Part shown: one piece after another, positions 25,649 through 35,400 of the stretch | Layout of the letters: each line of letters starts with the position of its first letter | How positions within the stretch are numbered: the stretch's first letter is position 1 | DNA from: Caenimonas sp. SL110 | GTDB lineage: Bacteria > Pseudomonadota > Gammaproteobacteria > Burkholderiales > Burkholderiaceae_C | DNA length: 64,000 nucleotides | Direction: 5' to 3' | NCBI RefSeq assembly: GCF_001044395.1 | Contig: NZ_JANU01000016.1 | Location: 62,001 to 126,000, forward strand | The notes under the pieces: generated by a model | Seen by the model: only the letters and a program-made list of their open reading frames with translations | Told to the model about the DNA's origin: nothing | Databases searched by the model: none | Translations under genes and position numbers: made by a program

Positions 25649-25946
25649 AAACCGTTTGGCGCTCTGCGGCGATTCGGCGTGAAAGATAGGGGTTTGCCAG
25701 ACTGCTGGAGGTGAGCAGGTCAACCGGCCGGCCGAAGAGTGTCTCGAGGCCTTCTTTCAGTTCGAAATAAGCTTGGGCATACGCCGCTGGCGGAGCGTTC
25801 TCGAACTCCACCAGAAAATCCAGGTCACTGCGCAGAGGGTCGAAATCTGCACGCGTCACCGATCCAAACGCATCCAGCCGCCGCGCACCAGCGCGACGAC
25901 AGAGGTCGGCGACTTCACGTTGTTTGTTGTCCAGCAGGGGGCTCAT
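25638..25946 (-). CDS. mntA: MntA-type minimal nucleotidyltransferase antitoxin
   Basis: A 102-residue minimal nucleotidyltransferase. The catalytic pattern GS-X11-DXD is present as GSVTRADFDPLRSDLDFLV. Proteins of this kind add AMP to the Tyr of HepT and silence it. The start ATG is at 25946. It is upstream of hepT on the same strand. Confidence 0.88.
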   Translation of the reverse strand: MSPLLDNKQREVADLCRRAGARRLDAFGSVTRADFDPLRSDLDFLVEFENAPPAAYAQAYFELKEGLETLFGRPVDLLTSSSLANPYLSRRIAAERQTVYAS

Positions 25947-26049
25947 ATTCGGTCTCTGGGAGGATTATGCAACCGGCTCCCGTGCCACATGCGCCGCATC
26001 ACGGCGACCCGGGCCACAGGCTGGCACATAACCTGCACAATCGAGTGCA

Positions 26050-26964
26050 ATGACACCTGCTACCCCTCCCAACCCAGCTCCCCCGATCCGCCTGCGCTAC
26101 CACGTCGAACTCAACTATGTGGTGAATTCCCCCACCTGCGACTTCATCTTCAACGTCCAGGCGGCTCGCACGCCGGCCCAGCGCATCGTCTGGGAACGCA
26201 TTGACTTCGGCCAGCGCGCGCAGGCCACGCCGTGGATCGACCCGGCCACACAAACCCGCTGGATGCGCGTTCGCGCCACCGAAGGCCCGCTGCGGGTGCA
26301 CTGCGAAACCGTGCTGGATCTGGTGCAGCACCACGCACAGCCTTCGAGCTTGCCGGAAGTGCCGATCTCCGCGCTGCCACCCGAGGTGCTCCCCTACCTC
26401 TACCCCAGCCGCTATTGCGAGTCAGATCGCCTGCATCGCTTTGCCTTCGCGCAATTCGGCGGCCTGTGGCAGGGCTACAACCGCGTGCGCGCGATCCGCG
26501 ACTGGGTGCAGCAGCACGTCGAGTTCACCTCCAACTCATCGCAAGGCACCACCTCGGCCTGTGACACGCTGTTGACCAAACAAGGCGTCTGCCGCGACTT
26601 CGCCCACCTGATGATCGCGCTGTGCCGCGCGGTCAATATTCCCGCGCGCTTTGCCACAGGCTTTGACTTCGGCGCCGACCCAGCCCTGGGCCCGCCCGAT
26701 TTCCATGCATACGTTGAAGCGTATGTCGGCCATCGCTGGTTCATGTTCGATCCGTCGGCCACAGCCATCCCCCAAGGCTTTGTTCGACTGGCCACCGGCC
26801 GCGACGCAGCAGACGCAGCCTTCGCCTCCATCTTCGGAAGCGTCCACTGGGACCCGCCCGTGATCGGCATCGAAGCCATCCCCGGCGAAGACGGCGTGCT
26901 GCGAGCACCCATGCACATCGAAGACGCCCTTTCCACCGACGCCGGCCCCGGCAGCACCGCCTGA
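26050..26964 (+). CDS. Transglutaminase-like cysteine protease family protein
   Basis: A 304-residue cytoplasmic protein. An N-terminal domain of about 150 residues precedes a transglutaminase-like core. The catalytic triad is seen as GVCRDFAHLMIALCRA (Cys), PDFHAYVEAYVGHRW (His) and MFDPSA (Asp). These proteins occur in many Proteobacteria as putative proteases or peptide-bond-forming enzymes, with no settled substrate. No signal peptide is visible. It lies alone between the toxin-antitoxin islet and a hairpin repeat. Confidence 0.88.
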   Translation: MTPATPPNPAPPIRLRYHVELNYVVNSPTCDFIFNVQAARTPAQRIVWERIDFGQRAQATPWIDPATQTRWMRVRATEGPLRVHCETVLDLVQHHAQPSSLPEVPISALPPEVLPYLYPSRYCESDRLHRFAFAQFGGLWQGYNRVRAIRDWVQQHVEFTSNSSQGTTSACDTLLTKQGVCRDFAHLMIALCRAVNIPARFATGFDFGADPALGPPDFHAYVEAYVGHRWFMFDPSATAIPQGFVRLATGRDAADAAFASIFGSVHWDPPVIGIEAIPGEDGVLRAPMHIEDALSTDAGPGSTA

Positions 26965-26976
26965 CCCGAACCAATT

Positions 26977-27021
26977 AATTGGAATCTGACCCCAATTAAT
27001 TATTGGGGTCAGATTCCAATT
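26977..27021. repeat. Perfect 20-base inverted repeat (hairpin)
   Basis: Left arm AATTGGAATCTGACCCCAAT at 26977-26996 and its exact complement at 27002-27021, with a 5-base loop. This AT/GGGGTC-type palindrome resembles REP-like elements that are copied by RAYT transposases, but no transposase is nearby. It overlaps the end of the small open frame on the other strand and could also terminate the transglutaminase gene. Confidence 0.9.
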
Positions 27022-27187
27022 TTCCCGATGGAGCGGGCTGTGCTGGCGGCTTGGCTGGCGCTGGTTTGATCCGCGTCAGGTCGATGGAGGCGCCGGGGTC
27101 TTCCTCGCCTGCTACCGATTGGGTGAGGTCGATTTTTTTCAGGGGGATGGGGGGTGGTGTTGCGGCGGACATGCAGGCATTGCACAC
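26996..27187 (-). CDS. Possible small Pro-rich protein, uncertain
   Basis: A 63-codon frame on the minus strand starting at ATG 27187, preceded by an AGGTG ribosome-site-like sequence. The product is Pro/Ala-rich with no domain (MSAATPPPIPLKKIDL). Its last codons and stop lie inside the hairpin repeat at 26977-27021. I cannot tell whether it is translated. The lack of any clear gene in the 302-base gap is the only argument in favour. Confidence 0.3.
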   Translation of the reverse strand: MCNACMSAATPPPIPLKKIDLTQSVAGEEDPGASIDLTRIKPAPAKPPAQPAPSGKLESDPNN

Positions 27188-27219
27188 CTAAACAGCACCG
27201 GCAGGTGTTACCGAGGGCT

Positions 27220-27253
27220 GCCCTCACCCTAACCCTCTCCCAGAGGGAGAGGG
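27220..27253. repeat. Common intergenic GGGAGAGGG-type repeat
   Basis: CCCTCACCCTAACCCTCTCC followed by CAGAGGGAGAGGG forms an imperfect hairpin. It is a short sequence of a kind found between genes in many Proteobacteria. It lies just downstream of the enoyl-CoA hydratase stop on the minus strand. Confidence 0.6.
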
Positions 27254-27266
27254 AATTGAAGACCCC

Positions 27267-28067
27267 TTACCGGCCGCGCCAGGCTGGCGGGCGTTTGGCG
27301 GTGAAGGCTGTCACGCCTTCGCGGAAGTCTTCGCTGCCGTAGGCGCGCGCGATCAGGTCGCTCACATCGGGCAAGTCGGCCAGCAGCAAGCGGTGCAGTG
27401 CCTGCTTGCTCACGGCCTGCGTCACCGGGGCCAGGGCCGCAAGCTTGCGGCACAGCTCATCGGCTCTGGCATGGATGAGCGAAGGCTCGATCACCTCGGA
27501 CAGGTAACCGCAGGCCAATGCCTCTTGCGCGCCCAGGATCTCGGCCGCAAGCAACATGCGTTGCACACGCGGCCTGCCGAATGAGGCCACCAGGCGAGTG
27601 AGGTTGGACGCCGACAGGCAATTGCCCAGCGTCTTTGCAATCGGCACCCCGAAGCGCGCAGACGGCGTGGCAATGCGCACATCGCACGCCGTTGCGATCA
27701 CCAACCCACCGCCCACGCACCAGCCTTCGACCAGCGCGACTGTCGGGATCGGCAGTGACTCTAGCGGCCCTACGCACTCGTCGATGCGCTGCTCGTACGC
27801 CACGCCATCGCGGCCATCCTTGAATGCCTTGAACTGCTCGATGTCGGTGCCGGCAACGAAAGCGTCGCCGCCTGCCCCGCGAAGCAGTGCCACACGCACG
27901 CCGGGTTCCCGCTGCAGTTGTTCGCAAGCGGTGACCAATCCCTCGTACATCGCCCACGTCATCGCGTTGCGTGCCGCAGGTCGATCGAAAGTGATGGTGG
28001 CTACCGGGCCATCGATGGCCAGCCGGGTTGCGCCTTCGACGGATGGAGTTTTTGCGTTGTCGCTCAT
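27267..28067 (-). CDS. Enoyl-CoA hydratase/isomerase family protein
   Basis: A 266-residue crotonase-fold protein. The oxyanion-hole blocks are present: GAGGDAFVAGTDIEQF and VEGWCVGGGLVIATACDVRI. The catalytic Glu residues typical of true hydratases are not clearly in place: the second position has SASNLT rather than GG..E. The reaction may therefore be isomerase- or lyase-like. It overlaps the CaiB-type transferase by four bases (ATGA), so the two are translated together. The substrate is an unknown acyl-CoA. Confidence 0.88.
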   Translation of the reverse strand: MSDNAKTPSVEGATRLAIDGPVATITFDRPAARNAMTWAMYEGLVTACEQLQREPGVRVALLRGAGGDAFVAGTDIEQFKAFKDGRDGVAYEQRIDECVGPLESLPIPTVALVEGWCVGGGLVIATACDVRIATPSARFGVPIAKTLGNCLSASNLTRLVASFGRPRVQRMLLAAEILGAQEALACGYLSEVIEPSLIHARADELCRKLAALAPVTQAVSKQALHRLLLADLPDVSDLIARAYGSEDFREGVTAFTAKRPPAWRGR

Positions 28068-29272
28068 GCTTCGAATGCGCCCTGCTCTCGCAATGCCGCC
28101 TGCGCCGCCTCGTCAAAACCCAGCTCGGACAACACCTCGCTCGTGTGTTCGCCCAGCAGCGGCGGATGGCGCTGCACCTGTTGCGGCGTACCCGAGAGCT
28201 TCACCGCAAATCCGATGTTGGGCACCTTGCCCTCGATCGGGTGATCGATCTCGATGCGCATCTCGCGCGCGCGGCCATGTTCGCTTTCGAACGCTTCGGG
28301 ATAGGTGAGGATGGGCCCCGCCGGAATGCCCGCAGCCAGCAGCGTCTCGACCCAGTAATCCTTGGTGTTCTGGCGGAAGGTCTGCTCCAGCTCGCCTTCG
28401 AGCTCCGCGCGATGTTTCAGCCGCAATGAAATCGTGCTGAAGCGCTCATCGGCCAGCAGCTCGATACGGCCGATCACGTTGCACAGCAACTGCCAGAGCT
28501 TCTGGTTGTTCGCGCCCATCACGAAGTAGCCGTCGGACGATCGCATCGCCTGGTACGGCGCGGTCATCTTGTTCGATGTGCCCAGCGGCTCGGGTGGTTT
28601 GCCGGTGCCCCAGTAATCGCTGGTATCCCAGATAGAGAACGCGAGTGCCGAATCGAACAGCGATGCATCGATGTGCTGCCCCTGCCCCGACTTCTTCGCG
28701 CCGATGTGCGCGGCGAGCGTGGCGTACACCGCAAACAGCGCGCAACCAATGTCAGCGACCGGCACGCCTGCCTTGACCGGCGGCCCGCCGGGGTAGCCCG
28801 TCACACTCATCACACCGGACATCGCCTGCGCCATGAGATCGAAACCCGGGCGATCCGACCACGGACCCGTCTGGCCGAAGCCCGAGATGCTGGTGTAGAC
28901 CAGCTTCGGATTGATTTCCTTCAGGACCTCGTACCCCAGGCCCAGCCGCTTCATCGCGCCGGGCCGGTAGTTCTCGATCAGGATGTCCGCGTCTTTCGCA
29001 AGCTGCAGCAGCACTTCGCGCCCGGCTTTGCTCTTGAGGTTGAGCGCGACGCTGCGCTTGTTGCGGTTCATGTTGAGGAACCCCATGCTGTCGGGGCCTT
29101 TCATCTTGAACCCCATCGAGCCGCGCGTCTGGTCGCCGCCACCGGGCGGCTCGATCTTGATCACGTCAGCGCCCAGGTCTCCGAGCAACATGCAGGCATA
29201 AGGGCCTGCCATGACCTGGCAGACATCGAGGACGCGTACGCCCTCCAAAGGTAAAGGGCGCAATGAAGTCAT
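28064..29272 (-). CDS. CaiB/BaiF class III CoA-transferase
   Basis: A 402-residue member of the same fold as Frc but of a different subfamily (VLDVCQVMAGPYACMLLGDLGADVIKIEPP at the N-terminus). The catalytic Asp is in VADIGCALFAV. The Frc Gly loop GGGGQP is missing, so it is probably not an oxalate enzyme. It would move CoA between small carboxylic acids. Its partners in the operon are an orphan TctC upstream (7 bases) and the enoyl-CoA hydratase downstream, which suggests uptake, activation and processing of one carboxylate. Confidence 0.9.
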   Translation of the reverse strand: MTSLRPLPLEGVRVLDVCQVMAGPYACMLLGDLGADVIKIEPPGGGDQTRGSMGFKMKGPDSMGFLNMNRNKRSVALNLKSKAGREVLLQLAKDADILIENYRPGAMKRLGLGYEVLKEINPKLVYTSISGFGQTGPWSDRPGFDLMAQAMSGVMSVTGYPGGPPVKAGVPVADIGCALFAVYATLAAHIGAKKSGQGQHIDASLFDSALAFSIWDTSDYWGTGKPPEPLGTSNKMTAPYQAMRSSDGYFVMGANNQKLWQLLCNVIGRIELLADERFSTISLRLKHRAELEGELEQTFRQNTKDYWVETLLAAGIPAGPILTYPEAFESEHGRAREMRIEIDHPIEGKVPNIGFAVKLSGTPQQVQRHPPLLGEHTSEVLSELGFDEAAQAALREQGAFEA

Positions 29273-29279
29273 CTACGGT

Positions 29280-30254
29280 TTAGCCTTCGCCCTTGACGCC
29301 GCCGTCCTTGATGATCTTGGCCCACTTGATCTGCTCGGCATGCATGAAGTCGCCGAACTTTTCGGTGGAGCCGCCGCCGTCCTGCGCGCCCGAGGCAGCG
29401 AGCCGCTCCATCACGTCGGGCATCTGCATGACCTTGTTGATGTCTTCGTTCATGCGCTTGGCCATGGCCACTGGCATCTTGGCCGGGCCGGCAAGGCCGT
29501 ACCAGGTCGTGGCTTCGAAACCGGGGAAGCCCGACTCGGCCATCGTCGGCACATTGGCGTAGGCCGGCACGCGCTGCTGGCGGGTCTGCGCAATCGCAAT
29601 CGCCTTGCCGCTCTTCACGTGAGGCGTCGCAGCCGTCATCGTGTCAAAGCTGTACTGGATCGTGCCGCCGATCAGGTCGGTGAGCATGGGGCCCGAGCCC
29701 TTGTACGGCACGTGGATCGCCTTGACGTTTGCCGCCAGCATGAACATTTCGAGCGCGAGGTGCTGGGCGCTGCCGGTGCCGGCAGAACCGAAGCTGATCT
29801 TGCCGGGGTTGGCGCGGCACAGCGCGACCAGGTCCTTCACGGTCTTTGCAGGCTGGCTCTCATTGCAGATCAGCAGGTTGGGTGTGACGCCTACCAGCAC
29901 GATAGGCTGGAAATCTTTTGCGGGGTCGTAGTTGACCTTTTGCAGGCCGGGCGTGATCGCCTGGCTGTTGATGTGCGCCATGAGCAGCGTGTTGCCATCG
30001 CCGGGTTGCTTGGACACATAGTCGGCGGCGATGGTGCCCGAGGCGCCCGCCCTGTTCTCGACGATGACCTGCGTCTTCCACATGTCGGCCAGCTTTTGCC
30101 CGATGACGCGCGCCAGGATGTCAGTGCCACCACCGGGCGCGAAGCCCACGATGATGCGCACCGGGCCTGCGGGCAAGCCCTGCGCGCGAAGCATCGGGGA
30201 TGCAAGGGATGCGGCTGCGGCAGCAGTACCGGCGACGAAAATTCTGCGTTGCAT
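29280..30254 (-). CDS. Orphan Bug-family (TctC) substrate-binding protein
   Basis: A 324-residue periplasmic carboxylate-binding protein. The Tat/Sec-like leader begins MQRRIFVAGTAAAAASLAS. The ligand loop is VRIIVGFAPGGGTDILARV, and the second lobe has VPYKGSGPMLTDLIGGTIQ. The start is the ATG at 30254, after an ideal AAGGAGACAAAC. No TctA/TctB genes accompany it, so it would share the membrane subunits at 12838-14917 or another set. It is the first gene of the operon with the CoA-transferase and hydratase. Confidence 0.92.
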   Translation of the reverse strand: MQRRIFVAGTAAAAASLASPMLRAQGLPAGPVRIIVGFAPGGGTDILARVIGQKLADMWKTQVIVENRAGASGTIAADYVSKQPGDGNTLLMAHINSQAITPGLQKVNYDPAKDFQPIVLVGVTPNLLICNESQPAKTVKDLVALCRANPGKISFGSAGTGSAQHLALEMFMLAANVKAIHVPYKGSGPMLTDLIGGTIQYSFDTMTAATPHVKSGKAIAIAQTRQQRVPAYANVPTMAESGFPGFEATTWYGLAGPAKMPVAMAKRMNEDINKVMQMPDVMERLAASGAQDGGGSTEKFGDFMHAEQIKWAKIIKDGGVKGEG

Positions 30255-30290
30255 GTTTGTCTCCTTCATTTAAATCAAATAGATGCGGAT

Positions 30291-30396
30291 GTCATTGCGG
30301 GTGAGGCTGTCATTGCGGGCTTGACCCGCAATCCATGCATTCCACGGCCGTTGCCGCTTCGCGGTGGATGCCGGATCGAGTCCGGCATGACAGCCA
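30291..30396. repeat. Dispersed composite palindromic repeat, copy 4
   Basis: GTCATTGCGG, GGCTGTCATTGCGGGCTTGA followed by CCCGCAATCCATGC, a 25-base spacer, then TTCGCGGTGGATGCCGGATC and CCGGCATGACAG. It is located between the aminotransferase stop and the tctC leader. Confidence 0.85.
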
Positions 30397-30401
30397 GTAC
30401 C

Positions 30402-31631
30402 TCACGCGGCCTTCTTCAGATTGACCACCGCCGGATGCGACGCGAAGAAATCCATCGCGGCTTGCACGCCTGAGCCGGCGAGCTTCACGCCCGACAGCTT
30501 CATGCCCATCTCGCAGCCGGCAAGCGCGCCCATCAGCGTGAGGTCGTTGCAATCGCCCAGGTGCCCGATGCGGAACATGCGGCCCTTGACCTTGCCCAGA
30601 CCCGTGCCCAGCGAGCAATCAAAGCGTTCATAGATCACGCGCCGGACCGCATCGGCGTCAATGCCCTCGGGCATCATCACGCCGGTCAGCACCGGTGAAT
30701 AAACAGCCGGGTCCGCGCACTGGATCTCCAGCCCCCAGGCCCGGACCGCCGCGCGAACGCCCTCGCCCCAACGCTGGTGCCGCTCGAACACCGCCGGCAA
30801 GCCGCCATGCTCCGGAGCAAGCAGCATGTCGCAGGCTTCGGCCAGGCCGTAGAGCAGGTTCGTGTTAGGCGTGTAGGGCCAGTAGCCGCTCTTGTTCATC
30901 TCGATGATTTCGTCCCAGGCCCAGAACGCCTTGGGCAACTTCGCAGACTTGCTCGTTTCGATCGCCTTGGGCGACACCGCATTGAAGCTGATGCCCGGCG
31001 GCAGCATGAGGCCCTTTTGCGAGCCGCTGATGGTGACGTCCACGCCCCAGTCGTCGTGCTTGTATTCCGCCGAGGCCAGGCCCGAGATGCTGTCGACCAT
31101 GAGCAGGGCCGGATGCCTGGCGGCATCGATCGCCTTGCGCACCGCGAGGATGTTGCTGGTGACGCCGGTCGAGGTCTCGTTGTGCACCACGCACACGGCC
31201 TTGATCGCATGCTGCGTGTCGGCCTTCAGGCGCTCTTCGATCAGATGCGCCTGCACGCCCTTGCGCCAGCCCTCGATGCCGGGCAGCCCCAGGAACTCGG
31301 GCTTGAGGCCCAGGCGCTGCGCCATCTTGTTCCACAGCGATGCGAAGTGGCCGGTCTCATACATCAGCACCTGGTCGCCAGGGCTCAGGACGTTGGCCAG
31401 CGCTGCTTCCCATGCGCCCGTGCCGGACGCGGGATAAATGATGACCGGGTGCTTCGTCTGGAAGATCTGGGCAATCCCCTTGAGCACTTGCAGGCCCAGC
31501 ACACCGAACTCGGGACCCCGGTGGTCGATGGTCGGCAGGCTCATCGCGCGCAGGATGCGATCGGGTACGGGCGACGGCCCGGGAATCTGCAGGAAGTGGC
31601 GGCCGGTGGGGTGAAAGTCGAGCGTAGGCAT
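30402..31631 (-). CDS. Serine/alanine-glyoxylate aminotransferase-like enzyme (class V)
   Basis: A 409-residue PLP enzyme. Serine- and alanine-glyoxylate aminotransferases of this family convert glyoxylate to glycine. Evidence: RILRAMSLPTIDHRGPEF at the substrate side, ASGTGAWEAAL for PLP binding, and the Schiff-base Lys in TISGSQKGLMLPPG. The ATG at 31631 starts the conserved part; the 14 codons before it cross an operator site. It is divergent from a GntR regulator with two matching operator sites between them. It links to glyoxylate made or used by Gcl and the dehydrogenase at 32460. Confidence 0.92.
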   Translation of the reverse strand: MPTLDFHPTGRHFLQIPGPSPVPDRILRAMSLPTIDHRGPEFGVLGLQVLKGIAQIFQTKHPVIIYPASGTGAWEAALANVLSPGDQVLMYETGHFASLWNKMAQRLGLKPEFLGLPGIEGWRKGVQAHLIEERLKADTQHAIKAVCVVHNETSTGVTSNILAVRKAIDAARHPALLMVDSISGLASAEYKHDDWGVDVTISGSQKGLMLPPGISFNAVSPKAIETSKSAKLPKAFWAWDEIIEMNKSGYWPYTPNTNLLYGLAEACDMLLAPEHGGLPAVFERHQRWGEGVRAAVRAWGLEIQCADPAVYSPVLTGVMMPEGIDADAVRRVIYERFDCSLGTGLGKVKGRMFRIGHLGDCNDLTLMGALAGCEMGMKLSGVKLAGSGVQAAMDFFASHPAVVNLKKAA

Positions 31632-31660
31632 GGCAGGTCTTAGATCCGTGATGGGTTGAA

Positions 31661-31751
31661 TTTTTGCATACAAAAATGGATTGTCAACTAGTGGTCAATA
31701 CCGATTCACTACCGACAGCACGCTTTACAGCTGACTTTTTTGCATACAAAA
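31661..31751. promoter_or_regulatory. Twin GntR operator sites between aminotransferase and gntR
   Basis: TTTTTGCATACAAAAA at 31661-31676 and TTTTTTGCATACAAAA at 31736-31751 share the 14-base core TTTTGCATACAAAA in the same orientation, with starts 75 bases apart. The first is upstream of the aminotransferase start at 31631, and the second is 7 bases before the gntR ATG. They are the likely binding sites of the GntR regulator, giving coordinated and self-control. Confidence 0.72.
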
Positions 31752-31758
31752 TAACGCC

Positions 31759-32463
31759 ATGACCGCAGAAGTGATAGCCATTCCCCGCGCCGCCTTGCAC
31801 GACCAGGTGGCCCACCGCCTGCGCCAGATGCTGGTTGAAAACCGGATTGCACCGGGCGCCAAACTCAATGAACGCGAACTTGCCGAAGTGCTGCAGGTGT
31901 CCCGCACGCCGCTTCGCGAGGCCATCAAGATGCTGGCAGCGGAAGGCTTGGTAGAGTTGGTGCCCAATCGCGGCGCAATCGCTGTTTCGCTGACTGAGGC
32001 CGACGTGCTCAACACCTTTGAAGTGATGGCCGGGCTCGAAGCCCTGTCCGGCGCACTCGCAGCCGAACGCATCACCGATGACGAGCTGGCGGAGATCAAG
32101 GCGATGCACTTCGAGATGATGGCCGCCTACACACGCAAGGACTTGTCGAGCTACTACCGGCTCAACGCAAAGATCCACAGCGCGATCAATGCCGCTGCCA
32201 GGAACCCGGTGCTCTCCAGCACGTACAACCAGGTCAACGCGCGCCTGCAGGCACTTCGCTTTCGCTCCAACCAGGACGGTGAAAAATGGAAGCGCGCCAT
32301 GGAAGAACATGACCGCATGATCGAAGCCCTGTCTGCGCGTGACCCACACGCGATGCGCGATGTGCTTGTCATGCACCTCAACAACAAACGCGACGTGGTG
32401 GTGGACCAATTGCGCCGGGGTGTGAACACGCAGGTTGCCAGCGCTGCGGGAGCCGGCGAATGA
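31759..32463 (+). CDS. GntR family (FCD) transcriptional regulator
   Basis: A 234-residue regulator. The N-terminal winged helix (LNERELAEVLQVSRTPLREAI) is followed by an FCD ligand domain with the metal His residues (HSAINAAARN, EEHDRMIEAL). It overlaps the next gene by four bases (ATGA) and is divergent from the aminotransferase. The control targets are very probably both. The ligand may be a hydroxy acid or glyoxylate-related acid. Confidence 0.92.
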   Translation: MTAEVIAIPRAALHDQVAHRLRQMLVENRIAPGAKLNERELAEVLQVSRTPLREAIKMLAAEGLVELVPNRGAIAVSLTEADVLNTFEVMAGLEALSGALAAERITDDELAEIKAMHFEMMAAYTRKDLSSYYRLNAKIHSAINAAARNPVLSSTYNQVNARLQALRFRSNQDGEKWKRAMEEHDRMIEALSARDPHAMRDVLVMHLNNKRDVVVDQLRRGVNTQVASAAGAGE

Positions 32464-35400
32464 ACGCGCCCCTGCCCCTGAAAGTTGCACGGCAGGCCGA
32501 AGGCAAGGCCTACGAGATGGTTGCGCGCGCAAGCAATGAAGTCGCAGGACGACTTGCCGCGCGCCTGGCCTCCGAGACACAGGGCGAAGTGCTGTTTTCA
32601 GCGGCCGATCGCGGACGCTATTCAACCGACGCGTCGATCTACCAGGTGATGCCCATCGGTGTGTTCGTGCCCCGCTCCAGTGACGAGGTCAAGCTGGCGC
32701 TGGACATCTGCCGCGACCTGAAGGTGCCTATCGTGCCGCGCGGCGGCGGCACCAGCCAGTGCGGCCAGACTGTCGGCGCGGGCCTGGTCATCGACCACAC
32801 CAAGTACGTGCGCAACATCCTGCAGGTCGATGCGAGCGCGAGCACGGTCGTGGTCGAGCCCGGCATCGTGCTGGACCATCTCAACGCAGCGCTGAAGAAC
32901 TCCGGCCTGTGGTTTCCGGTGGATGTGTCCACCAGCGCGCAGGCCACGCTGGGCGGCATGGCGGGCAACAACTCGTGCGGCAGCCGCAGCATCGCTTACG
33001 GCAACATGGTTCACAACGTGCTGGGCATGACCGCCTGGACGGCCGATGGCGCTTTGCATGATTTCAGGCGCTTCGAAGATTGCGTGGGCACCGCGCGCGA
33101 ACTGGGGCTTCGCGTGCGCGACCTCGCCCTGGCGCTCGCCCCCGAGATCGACAAGCGCTGGCCCAAGGTGCTGCGCCGTGTCGCGGGCTACAACCTGGAC
33201 ATCTTTCGCAACCAGAACGAGAAGCCCTACACGGCTGACGGCTCTGTCAATCTCGCGCACCTGCTGGTCGGCAGCGAAGGCACGCTGGCGCTCACGAAAT
33301 CGCTCACGCTGCAACTGTCGCCGCTGCCAAGACACAAGGTGCTGGGCGTCGTCAACTTTCCGACCTTCTACAAGGCGATGGACACGGCGCAGCACATCGT
33401 GGCTTATGGCGGCGCGGGTCAGGACGCCGTGCTGTCGGCGGTCGAGCTGGTCGACCGGACGATGATCGACCTGTCGCTGCAGAACCCGTCGTTTGCACCG
33501 GTCATTCGCAGCGCCGTCATCGGCCAGCCCGACGCGGTGCTGCTCGTTGAATTTTCTGGTGACGACCGCGACGTGCTCGTGCGCAAGCTCGCGGGCCTGG
33601 TCGAATTGATGGGCGACCTCGGCTTGCCGGGCTCGGTCGTGCAGATGACCGAGGACGGACCGCAAAAGAAGCTGTGGGATGTGCGCAAGGCGGGCCTGAA
33701 CATCATGATGAGCCTCAAGGGCGACGGCAAGCCGGTGAGCTTCATTGAAGACTGCGCCGTGCCGCTGGAGCATCTTGCCGAATACACGGACGGCCTCACG
33801 CAGGTGTTTCGCAAGTACGGCAGCAAGGGCACCTGGTATGCGCATGCGTCGGTCGGAACGCTGCATGTGCGGCCCATCCTGGACATGCGAAACGACGGTG
33901 CGCCCAAGATGCGCGCGATCGCCGAAGAAGCATCCGCCCTGGTTCGCAAATTCAAGGGTGCCTACAGCGGCGAGCATGGCGACGGCCTGTGCCGCGGCGA
34001 GTGGATCCAGTGGCAGTTCGGCCCGAAGATCACCGAGGCATTTGCCCAGATCAAGACCTTTCTCGATCCGCAGAACCTGCTCTCCCCCCAGCGCATCATC
34101 GACCCGCCGCGCATGGACGACACGCGCCTGATGCGCTTCGCGCCGTCCTATCGCGTGATCCCGGTCAAGACCGCACTGGACTGGAGCACCTGGAATGTGC
34201 AAAACGATCCGGCCACCGAACGCACCTCTGCGCCCGGCACAGGTGGCGACCCCGCGCAAGGCTTGGCCAAGGCCGTGGAGATGTGCAACAACAACGGCCA
34301 CTGCCGCAAGTTCGATGCGGGAACCATGTGCCCGAGCTACCGCGTGACACGCGACGAGCAGCACCTCACGCGCGGCCGCGCGAACACCCTGCGGCTCGCG
34401 CTCTCAGGCCAGCTGGGCGCAGAAGGGCTCGCCTCCGATACGGTGAAGGATGCCCTCGATCTGTGCGTGAGCTGCAAGGGCTGCAAGCGCGATTGCCCCA
34501 CCGGCGTGGACATGGCGAAGATGAAGGTGGAGTTCCTGCATCACTACAAGGCAAAACACGGCTACACCCTCAAGGACAAGCTGATTGCACGACTGCCCGA
34601 CTACGTGCGCAGCGCCAGCCGTTTTGCGTGGTTGCTGAATCTGCGCAACAAGAGCCCGCTGCTCGCATCGCTGGGCGAAAGGGTGCTGGGGCTGTCGGCC
34701 AAACGCAGCCTGCCCGAGTGGCGAGCCGATCACTTCTTCAACAGCAACACCCCATCCGCAAGCCGGGACGAAGTGCTCGCGGCCGCGCAACCGGTGGTGC
34801 TTTTCGTCGATACCTTCAACGGCTTCTTCGAATCGGAAAACGCGCATGCCGCGTTCAAGCTGCTGCGCGCGGCGGGCTACACCGTCCATATCGCTGCCAA
34901 GGCCAAGCCGGACGGCGGGCACCTGTGCTGCGGCCGTACCTACCTGGCCAGCGGCATGGTCGATGAGGCGCGCGCCAGGGCCCGGGAAGTTGTCGAGTCC
35001 CTGCTGCCCTTCGCGCAAAAGGGCATCGCCATCGTCGGGCTGGAGCCGTCGTGCCTGCTGACACTGCGCGATGAAACGCTGGCCATGGGGCTGGGTGACG
35101 ACGCACAGCTCATCGCCAGGCAGGCACTGCTGCTCGAAGAATTCCTGGCGCGCGAATTGAAACTCGGCAAGCTCGATGCGCTGAAGTCGCGCTTGAAGCC
35201 GCTGGGCAAACAGGTGCTGCTGCACGGTCACTGCCACCAGAAGGCCTTCGATGCGGTCAACCCGATCATCGACGTGCTCAAACTCATTCCGGGCGTGCAG
35301 CCCGAGCTGATAGAAAGCAGCTGCTGCGGCATGGCCGGCAGCTTCGGCTACGAGGCCTCGCATCACGAGGTCTCGATGCAGATGGCGGAACTCAGCCTGT

